From: an uncultured Litoreibacter sp. | GTDB lineage: Bacteria; Pseudomonadota; Alphaproteobacteria; Rhodobacterales; Rhodobacteraceae | Assembly (NCBI RefSeq): GCF_947501785.1 | Contig: NZ_CANMXB010000001.1 | Location: 1,178,001-1,242,000 of the forward strand | Direction of reading: 5' to 3' | DNA length: 64,000 nucleotides | Part shown: positions 8,857 to 17,122 of the stretch, piece by piece | Layout of the letters: every line of letters starts with the position of its first letter | How positions within the stretch are numbered: position 1 is the stretch's first letter | Position numbers and translations under genes: made by a program | The notes under the pieces: generated by a model | What the model was told of the DNA's origin: nothing | Database searches by the model: none | The model's input: only the letters and a program-made list of their open reading frames with translations

Positions 8857-9333
8857 CTAGAGCGCCTTGCGAAAGACCACCTTATCCACGCCGTTGGCGT
8901 AGTAATCCCGGATCAACGCCTCTTGGTTGTAGCCACGAGCTAAATAGAAGCCACGCGTGTTCGCAAAATCCTCCCCGCTGGCCGTCTCAATCAGCAACAA
9001 TCTGGCTGAGGAGGATGTGGCCAATGCCTCGACATGGGCTAACAGCGCGCTGCCCTGCCCTTTGCCCTGCGCCGCCGGCATGAGGCCGATGAACCATAGG
9101 TTCCATACGCCATCGGCCAATGCTTCCGGCGTTACGTAAGCGGCCCCGATTGCTGTATCCTCTGTCTCGGTGATCAGCCAATGGTGGTCTTGTGGCGGGT
9201 CGGCAAAATGCCCGGCGGTCATCTGCGTGAAGTCCTCAAGCTCATCTGCATCAAACAGCCCGCAGGCCTCAGCGATGCCCATCAAGGCGGGTTGGTCTTC
9301 CGCCACGGCGGCGCGAATGGTTGGGTGTTTCAT
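8857..9333 (-). CDS. GNAT-family N-acetyltransferase
   Basis: From the ATG at 9333 the product has 158 residues and starts MKHPTIRAAVAEDQ, a standard GNAT beginning. The acetyl-CoA pyrophosphate loop is the segment PAAQGKGQGSALL near residue 90. The C-terminal NTRGFYLARGYNQEA matches the usual FYxxxGF region. An upstream in-frame GTG or ATG would add about 20 residues without GNAT character, so the shorter form is chosen. The acceptor substrate cannot be predicted. Confidence 0.8.
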   Translation of the reverse strand: MKHPTIRAAVAEDQPALMGIAEACGLFDADELEDFTQMTAGHFADPPQDHHWLITETEDTAIGAAYVTPEALADGVWNLWFIGLMPAAQGKGQGSALLAHVEALATSSSARLLLIETASGEDFANTRGFYLARGYNQEALIRDYYANGVDKVVFRKAL

Positions 9334-9469
9334 GTCTGGAAATTCCATTTGGTCAGCGTCAATGCATTGCCCCCACGCATGCGCAGGGGGCATCTACCGA
9401 AGGCAGCCGAAACGAGAAATCGTGGTCAGTTTGATGTGACCGCCTGCCATTGTCCAGACCAGAGCGGTC

Positions 9470-9850
9470 CTACTCCTCACCGTCGCGGTCATGTTGATAG
9501 CCAGTCACACCGGCGAATTCACGCAACCAGGCTTCCCGCCGCACGGTCCAGCATTCGTATTCGGGCGTGAATTGGTTGGGCTTGTCCAACGCACCAAGAT
9601 ACAGCTCGATCTCGGCTCCACTGCGTGCAAAGACAGATGACCCGCAGGTCGGGCAAAAGTGTCGCCCTTGATATGCGCCCGCTTCGCCCTCAATGGTCAC
9701 AGCCTCTTCGGGGTATATCGCCGCTGCGTAGAACGGAGCACCGTGATGTTTGCGGCAGTCCATGCAATGGCAAATGCCAACTCTGTCTGGCTGACCGGAG
9801 GCCACAAAGCGTAGTTTGCCGCAAAGGCAGCCGCCATGGACCAAGCCCAT
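9470..9850 (-). CDS. GFA-family zinc protein (glutathione-dependent formaldehyde-activating-like)
   Basis: This 126-residue protein has the GFA/CENP-V cysteine pattern: CLCGKL near residue 8, CHCMDCRKHHGAPF near 30 and FCPTCGSSVF near 67. In the family these cysteines bind two structural or catalytic zinc ions. Some members are called S-(hydroxymethyl)glutathione synthase, but most have no proven activity. The start overlaps the stop of the upstream CoA-transferase as TGATG, so it is translated from the same transcript, which is a hint about pathway but not proof. Confidence 0.85.
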   Translation of the reverse strand: MGLVHGGCLCGKLRFVASGQPDRVGICHCMDCRKHHGAPFYAAAIYPEEAVTIEGEAGAYQGRHFCPTCGSSVFARSGAEIELYLGALDKPNQFTPEYECWTVRREAWLREFAGVTGYQHDRDGEE

Positions 9851-11031
9851 CAGCCCTTGTCCAGCTTGCCCAACACCTCGTCCGTGTCTTGGCCAAAGCG
9901 CGGCGGGGCGTGGCGGTAGGTGACGGGCGTTTTCGACAGGTTCAGCGGGTTGCCGATCAGCTTAACGTGGCCGCCTTCTACATCGTCGCGGGCCATTTCG
10001 ATCTTCATGTTGCGGGCCGCGACCTGCTCGGACGTGAAAACCTGCTCCAACGTATTCACCGGTCCAACCGGCACTTTGCGCGCCTCTAGCCCGGCGATCA
10101 CGTCGGCCATGGTGCGTTTGGCCAGCTCCGCCTCATACTCGGCGATCAACGCCGCGCGGTTGGTGACGCGGTTGGCATTCACCGCGTTCTCGCCCTCGGC
10201 CAGATCAGGCCGGCCCAGATAGTCGCAGAACCGCGCGTATTGGCTGTCATTGCCAACGGCGACCAGCACATGCCCGTCGCTGGTCTTGAAGGTCTGGTAG
10301 GGCACGATTGTTGCATGCTCGTTGCCCCGGCGCGGGCGCGGCTTGCCGGTGGTCAGATGTGCCACGCCTTCGTTGATCAGCCAGCTGACCTGCGTGTCGA
10401 CCAAAGCGACGTCAATATGCTGCCCCTCCCCCGTCTGGTCGCGGTGCCTGAGTGCCGCCAGAATGCCAATGGTGGAATAGAGCCCGCAGACCACGTCGGC
10501 GATGCCGACGGCGACCTTCATGGGATGACCCTCCGGCTCCCCCGTCAGCGACATGATCCCGCCATAGCCCTGCGCCATCAGGTCGTAGCCCGGCTTTTCG
10601 CGGTTCGGCCCGGTCTGCCCGAAGCCGGAAATGGAGCAATAGATCAGATGCGGGTGCTCTTTCAGCATCGAGGCATGGTCCAGCCCGTATTTCACCAGCC
10701 CGTCCGGCTTGAAATTCTCGATCACCACATCCGCCGTCGCCGCCAGAGCTTTGACGGTTTGCTGCCCCTCTTCCGTCGCGATGTCGATGGAGACGGACAG
10801 CTTGTTGCGGTTGGCGCACATGAAATAGGCGCTGAGGTCGGTCTTCTCCCCATCCACGCCATTCACAAACGGAGGGCCCCATCCGCGCGTGTCATCGCCG
10901 CCGGATTTTGGGTTCTCGATCTTGATCACCTCCGCGCCCAGATCACCCAGAAGCTGGGTGCAGGTGGGTCCCGCAAGAATGCGGGACAGATCAAGGATGG
11001 TCAGCCCATCCAACGCGCCTTTGGGGATCAT
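9850..11031 (-). CDS. Class III (CaiB/BaiF-type) CoA-transferase
   Basis: This 393-residue enzyme has the family N-terminus LDGLTILDLSRILAGP and the motif GDLGAEVIKIE near residue 32. The catalytic aspartate sits in GYDLMAQG near residue 168. Class III enzymes move CoA between carboxylic acids, for example oxalate, carnitine, succinate or glutarate. The start follows the stop of the ThDP enzyme with no gap, and the stop overlaps the GFA gene. This looks like a formyl-CoA transferase/oxalyl-CoA decarboxylase arrangement, but the ThDP partner does not read as oxalyl-CoA decarboxylase, so the substrate is left open. Confidence 0.88.
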   Translation of the reverse strand: MIPKGALDGLTILDLSRILAGPTCTQLLGDLGAEVIKIENPKSGGDDTRGWGPPFVNGVDGEKTDLSAYFMCANRNKLSVSIDIATEEGQQTVKALAATADVVIENFKPDGLVKYGLDHASMLKEHPHLIYCSISGFGQTGPNREKPGYDLMAQGYGGIMSLTGEPEGHPMKVAVGIADVVCGLYSTIGILAALRHRDQTGEGQHIDVALVDTQVSWLINEGVAHLTTGKPRPRRGNEHATIVPYQTFKTSDGHVLVAVGNDSQYARFCDYLGRPDLAEGENAVNANRVTNRAALIAEYEAELAKRTMADVIAGLEARKVPVGPVNTLEQVFTSEQVAARNMKIEMARDDVEGGHVKLIGNPLNLSKTPVTYRHAPPRFGQDTDEVLGKLDKG

Positions 11032-12642
11032 CTAGATACGTCCGTCATAGCCCTGGCGGTCGATGACCGCCGCAATCACGGTGAATGTGTCGGCTTGTTG
11101 CGCCGCCGTCAACGCGGCTTCCAGCTCGGCGCGGTTGGTGACGGTGTGGCCATGCCCGCCAAACGCCTCGCCAATGGCCGCGAAATCATGCCGCCCGAAA
11201 TCCACGCCGCGATTGGCCATTTGGCGACCGCGCTGTTTCAGCTCGATCAGCGCCAGCGAGGCATCCACGAAAACGACAAAGATGGTGTTGTGCCCGTGCT
11301 CGGCGGCGGTGCTAAGCTCGCCTGCCACCATCAGGAACCCGGCATCGCCCGAAAAGCTGACGACGGTGCGCGACGGGTCAGCATATTTCGCCCCCATCGC
11401 CAGAGGGACTGCGCAGCCCATGGTGCACAAAGCCGAGGATTGCAGCAGCCCCTTGGGGTGGTGGCAGGTCCACATCTGGCTGAGCAAAATGCGGTGCGCG
11501 CCTGAATCCGCCGTGGCAATCGCGTCATCTGGCAACATCCGGTTGCACACATCAATCACGGCCCCCGGCCCCCAGACATCGTCAAGCGGGAAGGCCGCGT
11601 TCAGCGCCGATTTCAGCGCGGCAACCTCGCCGCCATCCCAAGTGACAGGCGTATGCGCCGCGTCCAACGCCACCAGCGTGGCGCCGGTGTCAGCGACAAA
11701 ATTCAACGTCGCCTGATGCATGTAATGGTCATTCGGCACCGCCGCGATGTCGATGACGCGGGTCTGGGACGGGTCCCAGATTTCCCGCCACCCGGGGCGC
11801 ATCTCAATGGGGTCGTAGCCCACGCAAAGGATCAGATCTGCCGATTGAACAAAGGGCAGTAAGTGCTTGTCGGCCAACGGGGAAAGCCCCGCGCCGCCCA
11901 GGGACAGCTCATGGGTTTCCGGCAAGACACCCTTGGCCTTGTAGCTGGTCACAACAGGGATGCCGCGCGCCTCGGCAAAGGCCTGCAGGACAGGCGCGCT
12001 GCCGTCTTTCAGCACATCGAGGCCCGCAATGATGACGGGCCGTTCAGCGGCCCCCAGCCAGTCTTGCGCCAATTGCAGATCCGGCCCAATCGGCGCGGTG
12101 ACAGAGGCAGGCGGTCTGCGCCGCAGCTGTGGGGAGACATTCTCATCCGCCACGGAAATCGGCACATCGATATGCACCGGGCCCTCGCGGCCCTCGCGCG
12201 CAATGCCGACTGCCTTGTCGGCGATGATATCCGCGCCTTGAGCGGTCAGCGTAAACGTCGCCTTGGTGATCTCGTCAAACACGGCGCGGTGGTCCAGCAC
12301 TTGGTGAGTATAGGTCAGCGCCTCATCCGCATCGACGCACCCGGTCAGCACAATCAACGGCACCCGGTCCTGATGCGCGTTGGCCACCACGTTGACCCCG
12401 TTCATCGCGCCCGGCCCCACAGTGGCCACCAGAATGCCCGGCGCGCCGGTCACGTGATGCGCGCCTTCGGCCATGAAGCCGGCGGCGTTTTCATGTTTGC
12501 ACAGAACAAACTCGATCCCCGCCTGCTCCAACGCGTCGATAATGGTCAGCACCTCGCCGCCCGGCATGCCGAAGGCGTGGCGGCAGCCCGCCTCATACAG
12601 GCGGTGGGCCACCAGATCGGCGGCGCGCATCTCTTTGGTCAT
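11032..12642 (-). CDS. Acetolactate synthase-like ThDP-dependent enzyme
   Basis: This 536-residue protein has the three ThDP-enzyme domains. The N-terminal PYR domain carries the catalytic glutamate in CKHENAAGFMAEG near residue 50. A central Rossmann-like domain follows. The C-terminal PP domain carries the metal-binding GDAGF...N motif near residue 425. It most resembles the large subunit of acetohydroxyacid synthase and its catabolic relatives. No regulatory small subunit is nearby, which argues against housekeeping IlvB. It is the first gene of a tight three-gene unit with the CoA-transferase and GFA protein. Decarboxylation of a 2-oxo acid or acyl-CoA is inferred, not shown. Confidence 0.8.
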   Translation of the reverse strand: MTKEMRAADLVAHRLYEAGCRHAFGMPGGEVLTIIDALEQAGIEFVLCKHENAAGFMAEGAHHVTGAPGILVATVGPGAMNGVNVVANAHQDRVPLIVLTGCVDADEALTYTHQVLDHRAVFDEITKATFTLTAQGADIIADKAVGIAREGREGPVHIDVPISVADENVSPQLRRRPPASVTAPIGPDLQLAQDWLGAAERPVIIAGLDVLKDGSAPVLQAFAEARGIPVVTSYKAKGVLPETHELSLGGAGLSPLADKHLLPFVQSADLILCVGYDPIEMRPGWREIWDPSQTRVIDIAAVPNDHYMHQATLNFVADTGATLVALDAAHTPVTWDGGEVAALKSALNAAFPLDDVWGPGAVIDVCNRMLPDDAIATADSGAHRILLSQMWTCHHPKGLLQSSALCTMGCAVPLAMGAKYADPSRTVVSFSGDAGFLMVAGELSTAAEHGHNTIFVVFVDASLALIELKQRGRQMANRGVDFGRHDFAAIGEAFGGHGHTVTNRAELEAALTAAQQADTFTVIAAVIDRQGYDGRI

Positions 12643-12672
12643 GGAAATGTCCTTCTCAGCCCATTGCTGGCG

Positions 12673-13137
12673 TTATTGCACAGCCGCCTTGGCAATCGAC
12701 AGGAAAATCGCGTCCAGTTCGTCGGCCGCCACGCCAAGATCGGCATCCGCCTCGGCCATATAGGGCGCAAACACGGTAGACGGCGTTTTGTAGGACAAGC
12801 TGGCCGTGCCGTCTTCATTCTCGGTCACGTAAAGGCGAATGGGCGCCTCAATCATCGCCGCAGTCGACAGGCCAAGAATGCGCACGGCAAACCTGTTGTT
12901 GAAGACGCCGATGACGCGGTTGCCCGGAATGATAATCCCCCGGTTCTTGGCGGCCCCCGTTGGCCCGGCTTGGGTCACGACACCCATCTTGTTGGCTTTC
13001 ACGGCCGATTTCACGTCATCGACCAACTGCGCATATGGTTTGGTGGTGGGCATCACGACCCAACCGTCCCGCGGTGCGATCTCCGCCTGCGCGGCCATCC
13101 CCCACACGATCAAAACGAAACTCAGAAGCGCGCGCAT
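12673..13137 (-). CDS. Exported DUF302 protein
   Basis: This 154-residue protein has a signal peptide (MRALLSFVLIVWGMAAQA) followed by a DUF302 domain, recognisable from DGWVVMPTTKPYAQLVDDVKSA and the later SAPIRLYVTEN-like strand. DUF302 proteins form a small beta-alpha fold of unknown role and are often periplasmic. The gene ends 30 bases before the ThDP gene in the same orientation, so it may head that transcript. Confidence 0.7.
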   Translation of the reverse strand: MRALLSFVLIVWGMAAQAEIAPRDGWVVMPTTKPYAQLVDDVKSAVKANKMGVVTQAGPTGAAKNRGIIIPGNRVIGVFNNRFAVRILGLSTAAMIEAPIRLYVTENEDGTASLSYKTPSTVFAPYMAEADADLGVAADELDAIFLSIAKAAVQ

Positions 13138-13222
13138 GGTGTCTCCATTTGGTTAGAAATATCCAAATCGACGTCTGGCAGAGGTGCCGCCTCCAGACCA
13201 ATCACAATGTCGCCAGAAAATG

Positions 13223-14182
13223 CTAACCGCTTTTGACGAAAGTACTCAGAAATTCGTTTCGGTCATCGCTGCCGCCATTATCGACACTGCTACAGCGGAC
13301 TGGAGCTATGCCAGACCCCGTGACCAGCTGTCTGTAATAGAGTTGTTCGCATGCACGGTCGACGTGATGAACAAGGGCCCGGTAGTGGCGAGGACTAAAT
13401 CTCCATCCTACGCCATTGCTTGCCAGCGTCTTGGCTCCGGCAAATATCTTAGAGATCGGGCGCGATGCATTTCGAGCATCCGCAATATCCGACCGATCTG
13501 ACAAAACTCTACGAAAATCGTTAATGACATTGTCGCAGTTCCCCGTGCATGTCGAAGCAATCGCATCACCGACAATGAGGGAGACATCGCGATAAGTTGC
13601 GAAGTACTTCAGCGCAATCGGCACAACCTTGCGCGCGCGGTAAATGGATTTTGCCAAATCGATCACCGTGAGGTTCTTAGCTCTGCTAAGCGAACCGCGA
13701 ACCCCAATGTTGTCGGCAGCCGTCTTCGCAAGACGCACCATGGTCCGATCCACCTCAAAAGCATTCGACTCAAATGCAAACGCACTGCCCAAGTCCGTAC
13801 TTGCATCATCTCCTGCTCCAACGAGACTGCATGAATTTGAAGAGAAGATCGCACCGGTTGTATCCTCAACCTCGCCGACCAGTAGAGGGCAGTTCTTCCG
13901 AAGCATTTCAAGCTGCTTCAACTTTGCATACACCGCATTGATAGCGTTCGCAGAGGCCTGCGCCTCACTTGGAGTTTGTGCAGTCTCTGCGACAAGCGGG
14001 GCGACAAGGGCAAGTGAGTAAGCGTATCTCGCAATGCGCTGTTCGTGGTTTCGCGTCTGGATTATCTTGTTGTCGGCAATGCGACCCGAGAATCCACCAG
14101 GATATCCACGTTCATCTTTCACAAATGTGCAGCCAGACAACAAAACGGCTGCTGAGACACAGCCTAGTACCAAATTTCTCAT
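13223..14182 (-). CDS. Lipoprotein of unknown function in an AT-richer gene
   Basis: From the ATG at 14182 the product has about 319 residues. It has a lipoprotein signal with lipobox LLSGC near residue 17. The rest is soluble and mostly helical, with four or more cysteines. No family was recognised. The start is supported by GGGGGAAG seven bases upstream; an in-frame TTG 12 bases earlier is less likely. By eye the gene is clearly lower in GC, and uses codons such as AAA, ATT and TCT more, than its neighbours, which suggests recent acquisition. It is isolated between DUF302 and sodB. Confidence 0.6.
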   Translation of the reverse strand: MRNLVLGCVSAAVLLSGCTFVKDERGYPGGFSGRIADNKIIQTRNHEQRIARYAYSLALVAPLVAETAQTPSEAQASANAINAVYAKLKQLEMLRKNCPLLVGEVEDTTGAIFSSNSCSLVGAGDDASTDLGSAFAFESNAFEVDRTMVRLAKTAADNIGVRGSLSRAKNLTVIDLAKSIYRARKVVPIALKYFATYRDVSLIVGDAIASTCTGNCDNVINDFRRVLSDRSDIADARNASRPISKIFAGAKTLASNGVGWRFSPRHYRALVHHVDRACEQLYYRQLVTGSGIAPVRCSSVDNGGSDDRNEFLSTFVKSG

Positions 14183-14261
14183 TGCTTCCCCCAAAGCTAA
14201 AATTGCGACAAAGCCGCGTACAATAATACCTTTAAATTTGGAGGAAGGATTTCACCCTGTC

Positions 14262-14294
14262 AAAACGAAAACGGCCCGGGAGCACCCGAGCCGT
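14262..14294 (-). terminator. Rho-independent terminator of sodB
   Basis: On the minus strand ACGGCTCGGG pairs with CCCGGGCCGT (one G-U pair) around a TGCT loop and is followed by TTTTCGTTTTG. It lies 27 bases after the sodB stop. Confidence 0.8.
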
Positions 14295-14320
14295 TCAGAT
14301 TTCTTGTGGATAACTTCAGT

Positions 14321-14920
14321 TCACATACGGGATGCGACGTTTTCCCAATTCACCAGGTTGTCCAGGAAATTGGTCAGGTATTTCGGCCGCGCGTTGCGGA
14401 AGTCGATGTAGTAGCTGTGCTCCCACACGTCGCAGCCCAAAAGTGCGGTTTGGTCGAAGCACAGCGGGTTGACGCCATTCTCGGTCTTGGTCACCGCCAA
14501 AGAGCCGTCTGCGTTTTTCACCAACCAGGCCCAGCCGGACCCGAACTGGCCCGCGCCGGCGGCAGAGAATTGCGATTTGAATTCATCAACCGACCCGAAG
14601 CTGTCTTTCAGCGCGGCTTCCAGCTCGGACGGCATGGAGGATTTGCCCGGCCCCATCATTTCCCAGAACTGGTTGTGGTTCCACAGTTGCGAGATGTTGT
14701 TGAAAATCCCGTTCTGTGCCACGGCCGAGGCGTCATAGGTGCCTTTGACGATCTCTTCGAGCGACTTGCCCTCCCACTCGGTGCCCTCAATCGCCTTGTT
14801 GCCGTTGGTGACATAGGCGTTGTGGTGCAGGTCGTGGTGGTATTCCAGGGTTTCCTTGGACATGCCGTTATCGGCCAATGCGTCATGGGCGTAGGGAAGT
14901 GGTGGAAGTTCAAAAGCCAT
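14321..14920 (-). CDS. sodB: Superoxide dismutase, Fe/Mn family (iron type)
   Basis: This 199-residue cytoplasmic enzyme disproportionates superoxide. It starts MAFELPPLPYAHDAL, as iron SODs do. Metal ligands are visible as H28 (EYHHDLHH), H82 (NHNQFW), D164 and H168 (DVWEHSYY). GAGQFGSGWAWL near residue 122 has the glutamine position typical of iron enzymes, although cambialistic use of manganese is possible. It is a single-gene unit with its own terminator. Confidence 0.95.
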   Translation of the reverse strand: MAFELPPLPYAHDALADNGMSKETLEYHHDLHHNAYVTNGNKAIEGTEWEGKSLEEIVKGTYDASAVAQNGIFNNISQLWNHNQFWEMMGPGKSSMPSELEAALKDSFGSVDEFKSQFSAAGAGQFGSGWAWLVKNADGSLAVTKTENGVNPLCFDQTALLGCDVWEHSYYIDFRNARPKYLTNFLDNLVNWENVASRM

Positions 14921-15060
14921 TTGGGCCCCCTGTCGGTTGGTGTGTAAGTTCTGAGACCTAACTGAGCGCGTTCGCGCGCCGCGTCAAGGTAGCAAAGCCC
15001 TAACGCGGCGGCGTCGCGAACGTTCCCATGGCTTGAAACGTTCCTAGCCACTGAGGGCGC

Positions 15061-15516
15061 TCAGACCCTACGACATTTACCAAAGCCCTGCATATTCACC
15101 CCACTATTGGCGCTGGATTCCCGCGTGACGAAGCTGCCGCGCATTGAAAATTTGCCCGTGCGGGTGTCGAGCCGTGCCCGGTAATTGACCGTTGGCTCGT
15201 AAAATTTGGTCTCAGTCGGGGGCAGCATGTTACGTGGCACTGGCGAAATTCGCCAGTTGAACAGCTGCACATTGCCGATCTTGCGCCCCAAGGTACCGTC
15301 AACGCTGCGGCGGCCCGATTTGCGAATGATGTTGTCGGACACACGCACGGTCCCGCCTGAGCCGATCGTCACCCGCATTCTGGTGGGCGTCACCCCATTA
15401 TAGTGTGTCACCGTTTTCTTGGGCGCGATCTTGCAGTCATAGGTGGCAGCAGAAAGCGGAGCAGAGATGGTCATAATCCCAAAAGCGAGGGCACTTAGTA
15501 ACTTAAAGTTCATCAT
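15061..15516 (-). CDS. Exported protein of unknown function
   Basis: From the ATG at 15516 the product has 151 residues with a signal peptide ending near SAPLSA. AGAAGGA lies about nine bases upstream of a double ATG, which supports this start over longer in-frame extensions. The mature part starts ATYDCKIAPKK and ends FGKCRRV, so two cysteines could bridge the ends of a beta-rich domain. It is strongly basic. No family was recognised. It follows another exported unknown gene in the same orientation. Confidence 0.6.
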   Translation of the reverse strand: MMNFKLLSALAFGIMTISAPLSAATYDCKIAPKKTVTHYNGVTPTRMRVTIGSGGTVRVSDNIIRKSGRRSVDGTLGRKIGNVQLFNWRISPVPRNMLPPTETKFYEPTVNYRARLDTRTGKFSMRGSFVTRESSANSGVNMQGFGKCRRV

Positions 15517-15603
15517 AACAATGGTCCTTCTGGTTAATCTCCCCTGAAGGCAGTGAAGCGGAACCCGGGCGCGCATGCAAGTATGCTGAGCCCCGGACTT
15601 CGG

Positions 15604-15626
15604 TGCGGATGCGGATGCGGATGCGG
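15604..15626. repeat. Hexamer tandem repeat TGCGGA, about 3.8 copies
   Basis: The short tandem array lies in the noncoding gap between two exported-protein genes. It is perfect over its length and could vary by slippage. No function is evident. Confidence 0.7.
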
Positions 15627-15640
15627 CAGGGTGATTTCGC

Positions 15641-16540
15641 TTAGATCGGCTTGCAATCCACATTCAGCGAGAAGGTCTGAAGGCGCCGCGATTTATGGCC
15701 GTCAATCACCAATTCCGCCTTGCTGTCTTGTATCCCCACCCGCAACCGGACTTCCATGGTGACCTTGGCGCTCTCCCCCGCTTTGCGCTTTTGCTTCGAA
15801 ACAACGGAGGCCTGCCACCTGTAAGACACGTAGCCAAACTTATGTCTGTTTGTGAATTTGGCCCTGCTGCGCGAGGATACGCCCAGATTGCCATAGCTCG
15901 CTGTCACCTGCGCGACGCTTTGGGTTGTGTCATGATCCACGCGGAATGCCGTGAACGCCCAATCCGGCAGAGCCTGCCCCGATCCCTGTTTGGTGCGCGG
16001 CACGGAGCATGCAAACTTGCGCTGCGCGCTGATACCCCACGGCATATTGCCTTGCCGTTTCACAGATCGGCTGGCGCGTTTGATCTTGTCTGTCAGCGCC
16101 GCCGTCTCCGCCGCGCTGTTGGTGCGGCATTTGCCACGGCGGCTGAAGGTTTCTGAAAACCCGAGCGGGCTGGCGCTGACATTCAAAACGCCCGTCGCCT
16201 TGGTCAGGACCGCGCGGTAGACTATGGCGACGGCAACATTGCCCCGCGCGTCGCGCACATTGTTGACCTTCCAACTCAGGCCGAGCTTGCGTTTGGTATT
16301 TCGCGTGACCTTTGCCGGGGCGGGCCGGCCCTCAAATCGGAGCGTCACAACATCTGACACTGTCGCGGTTTTGCCGTCCGGGGCAACGCTGAACGCGATC
16401 TCGGGCGCGATGATGCCGCTTGGCTTACCGCCCAGCTGGCATTGGGTCAGCGTCGGGACCGATTGAGCTGCCACGGCCGTTGCAAAAAATGGGGCTACCG
16501 CCCCGACAATCGCAACGCCCAACACCCGAAACATACTCAT
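15641..16540 (-). CDS. Exported protein of unknown function, about 299 residues
   Basis: The protein has a signal peptide ending ATAVAAQ and a long basic, beta-rich mature region with cysteines near both ends (TQCQL and NVDCKPI). No family was recognised. ATG codons are available at 16540 and 16534. AGGGAA lies closer to an in-frame TTG at 16546, which could be the true start. It lies upstream of the 151-residue exported protein, and both are basic secreted proteins with terminal cysteines, which may mean a shared role or origin. Confidence 0.55.
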   Translation of the reverse strand: MSMFRVLGVAIVGAVAPFFATAVAAQSVPTLTQCQLGGKPSGIIAPEIAFSVAPDGKTATVSDVVTLRFEGRPAPAKVTRNTKRKLGLSWKVNNVRDARGNVAVAIVYRAVLTKATGVLNVSASPLGFSETFSRRGKCRTNSAAETAALTDKIKRASRSVKRQGNMPWGISAQRKFACSVPRTKQGSGQALPDWAFTAFRVDHDTTQSVAQVTASYGNLGVSSRSRAKFTNRHKFGYVSYRWQASVVSKQKRKAGESAKVTMEVRLRVGIQDSKAELVIDGHKSRRLQTFSLNVDCKPI

Positions 16541-16555
16541 AAACAATTGTATTCC

Positions 16556-17122
16556 CTAAAAATATTCAACCTCAGCGCCCAGTGTAGCTGCCCGCGACAA
16601 CAGGTCAAACACATATCCCGCCACAGAGCGGAAGCAGATCAATTCAACGGTCTGTGCATCCGGCATGTAGAATGCTGCGGGCGTTTGGGCCAGCCGGGTG
16701 CGCCGGAAGTGGCCTGCAGGAAATGCGTCCGGCGACATGTCGACCGGGGCGAGTTTTGCGATGACCTCGCGTGCTGCCTGCCCCTGAACCTGAAACACGG
16801 CGCGGGCGTCAGAGACGTTGGCGGCCAGAAAATGCTGGCCCTTCAACGCCGTTGACAATTTTTCTACTGCTGTGTCCGCCCTGTCATGCGGACACATGAG
16901 CAGCAGCTCGTCAGGGCTCATCCATGCAACTGCCTGGTCTCCCTTCAGCACGCAAGAATTTACGCCCGGCACATCGACGCCAGACACGGCCTTCACCGCC
17001 TTCTTCAGCTTGGCCGACGACAAGTCGCCGCGCAGGGTGATCATGCCGCGCAGGCCCATCTCGGTGACGGTGACGTAGCCTTCGTAAGTTACGCCCTGCA
17101 AGGCGCTGACTGCATTAGACAT
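16556..17122 (-). CDS. soxG: Sarcosine oxidase gamma subunit
   Basis: This 188-residue subunit belongs to the GcvT-fold SoxG family and completes the heterotetrameric sarcosine oxidase. It shows VTVTEMGLRGMITLRGD near residue 20 and the substrate-side segment MSPDELLLMCP near residue 68. The ATG overlaps the last codons of soxA by eight bases, which fixes the start and indicates translational coupling. It is the last gene of the sox operon here. Confidence 0.92.
   Translation of the reverse strand: MSNAVSALQGVTYEGYVTVTEMGLRGMITLRGDLSSAKLKKAVKAVSGVDVPGVNSCVLKGDQAVAWMSPDELLLMCPHDRADTAVEKLSTALKGQHFLAANVSDARAVFQVQGQAAREVIAKLAPVDMSPDAFPAGHFRRTRLAQTPAAFYMPDAQTVELICFRSVAGYVFDLLSRAATLGAEVEYF

Noticed and set aside
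11032-12642. Oxalyl-CoA decarboxylase
   Set aside because: Tempting because of the adjacent CoA-transferase, but the sequence reads as acetolactate synthase-like and lacks the Oxc N-terminal pattern.
15604-15626. CRISPR or longer satellite array
   Set aside because: Only about four copies of a six-base unit with no spacers; a simple microsatellite.
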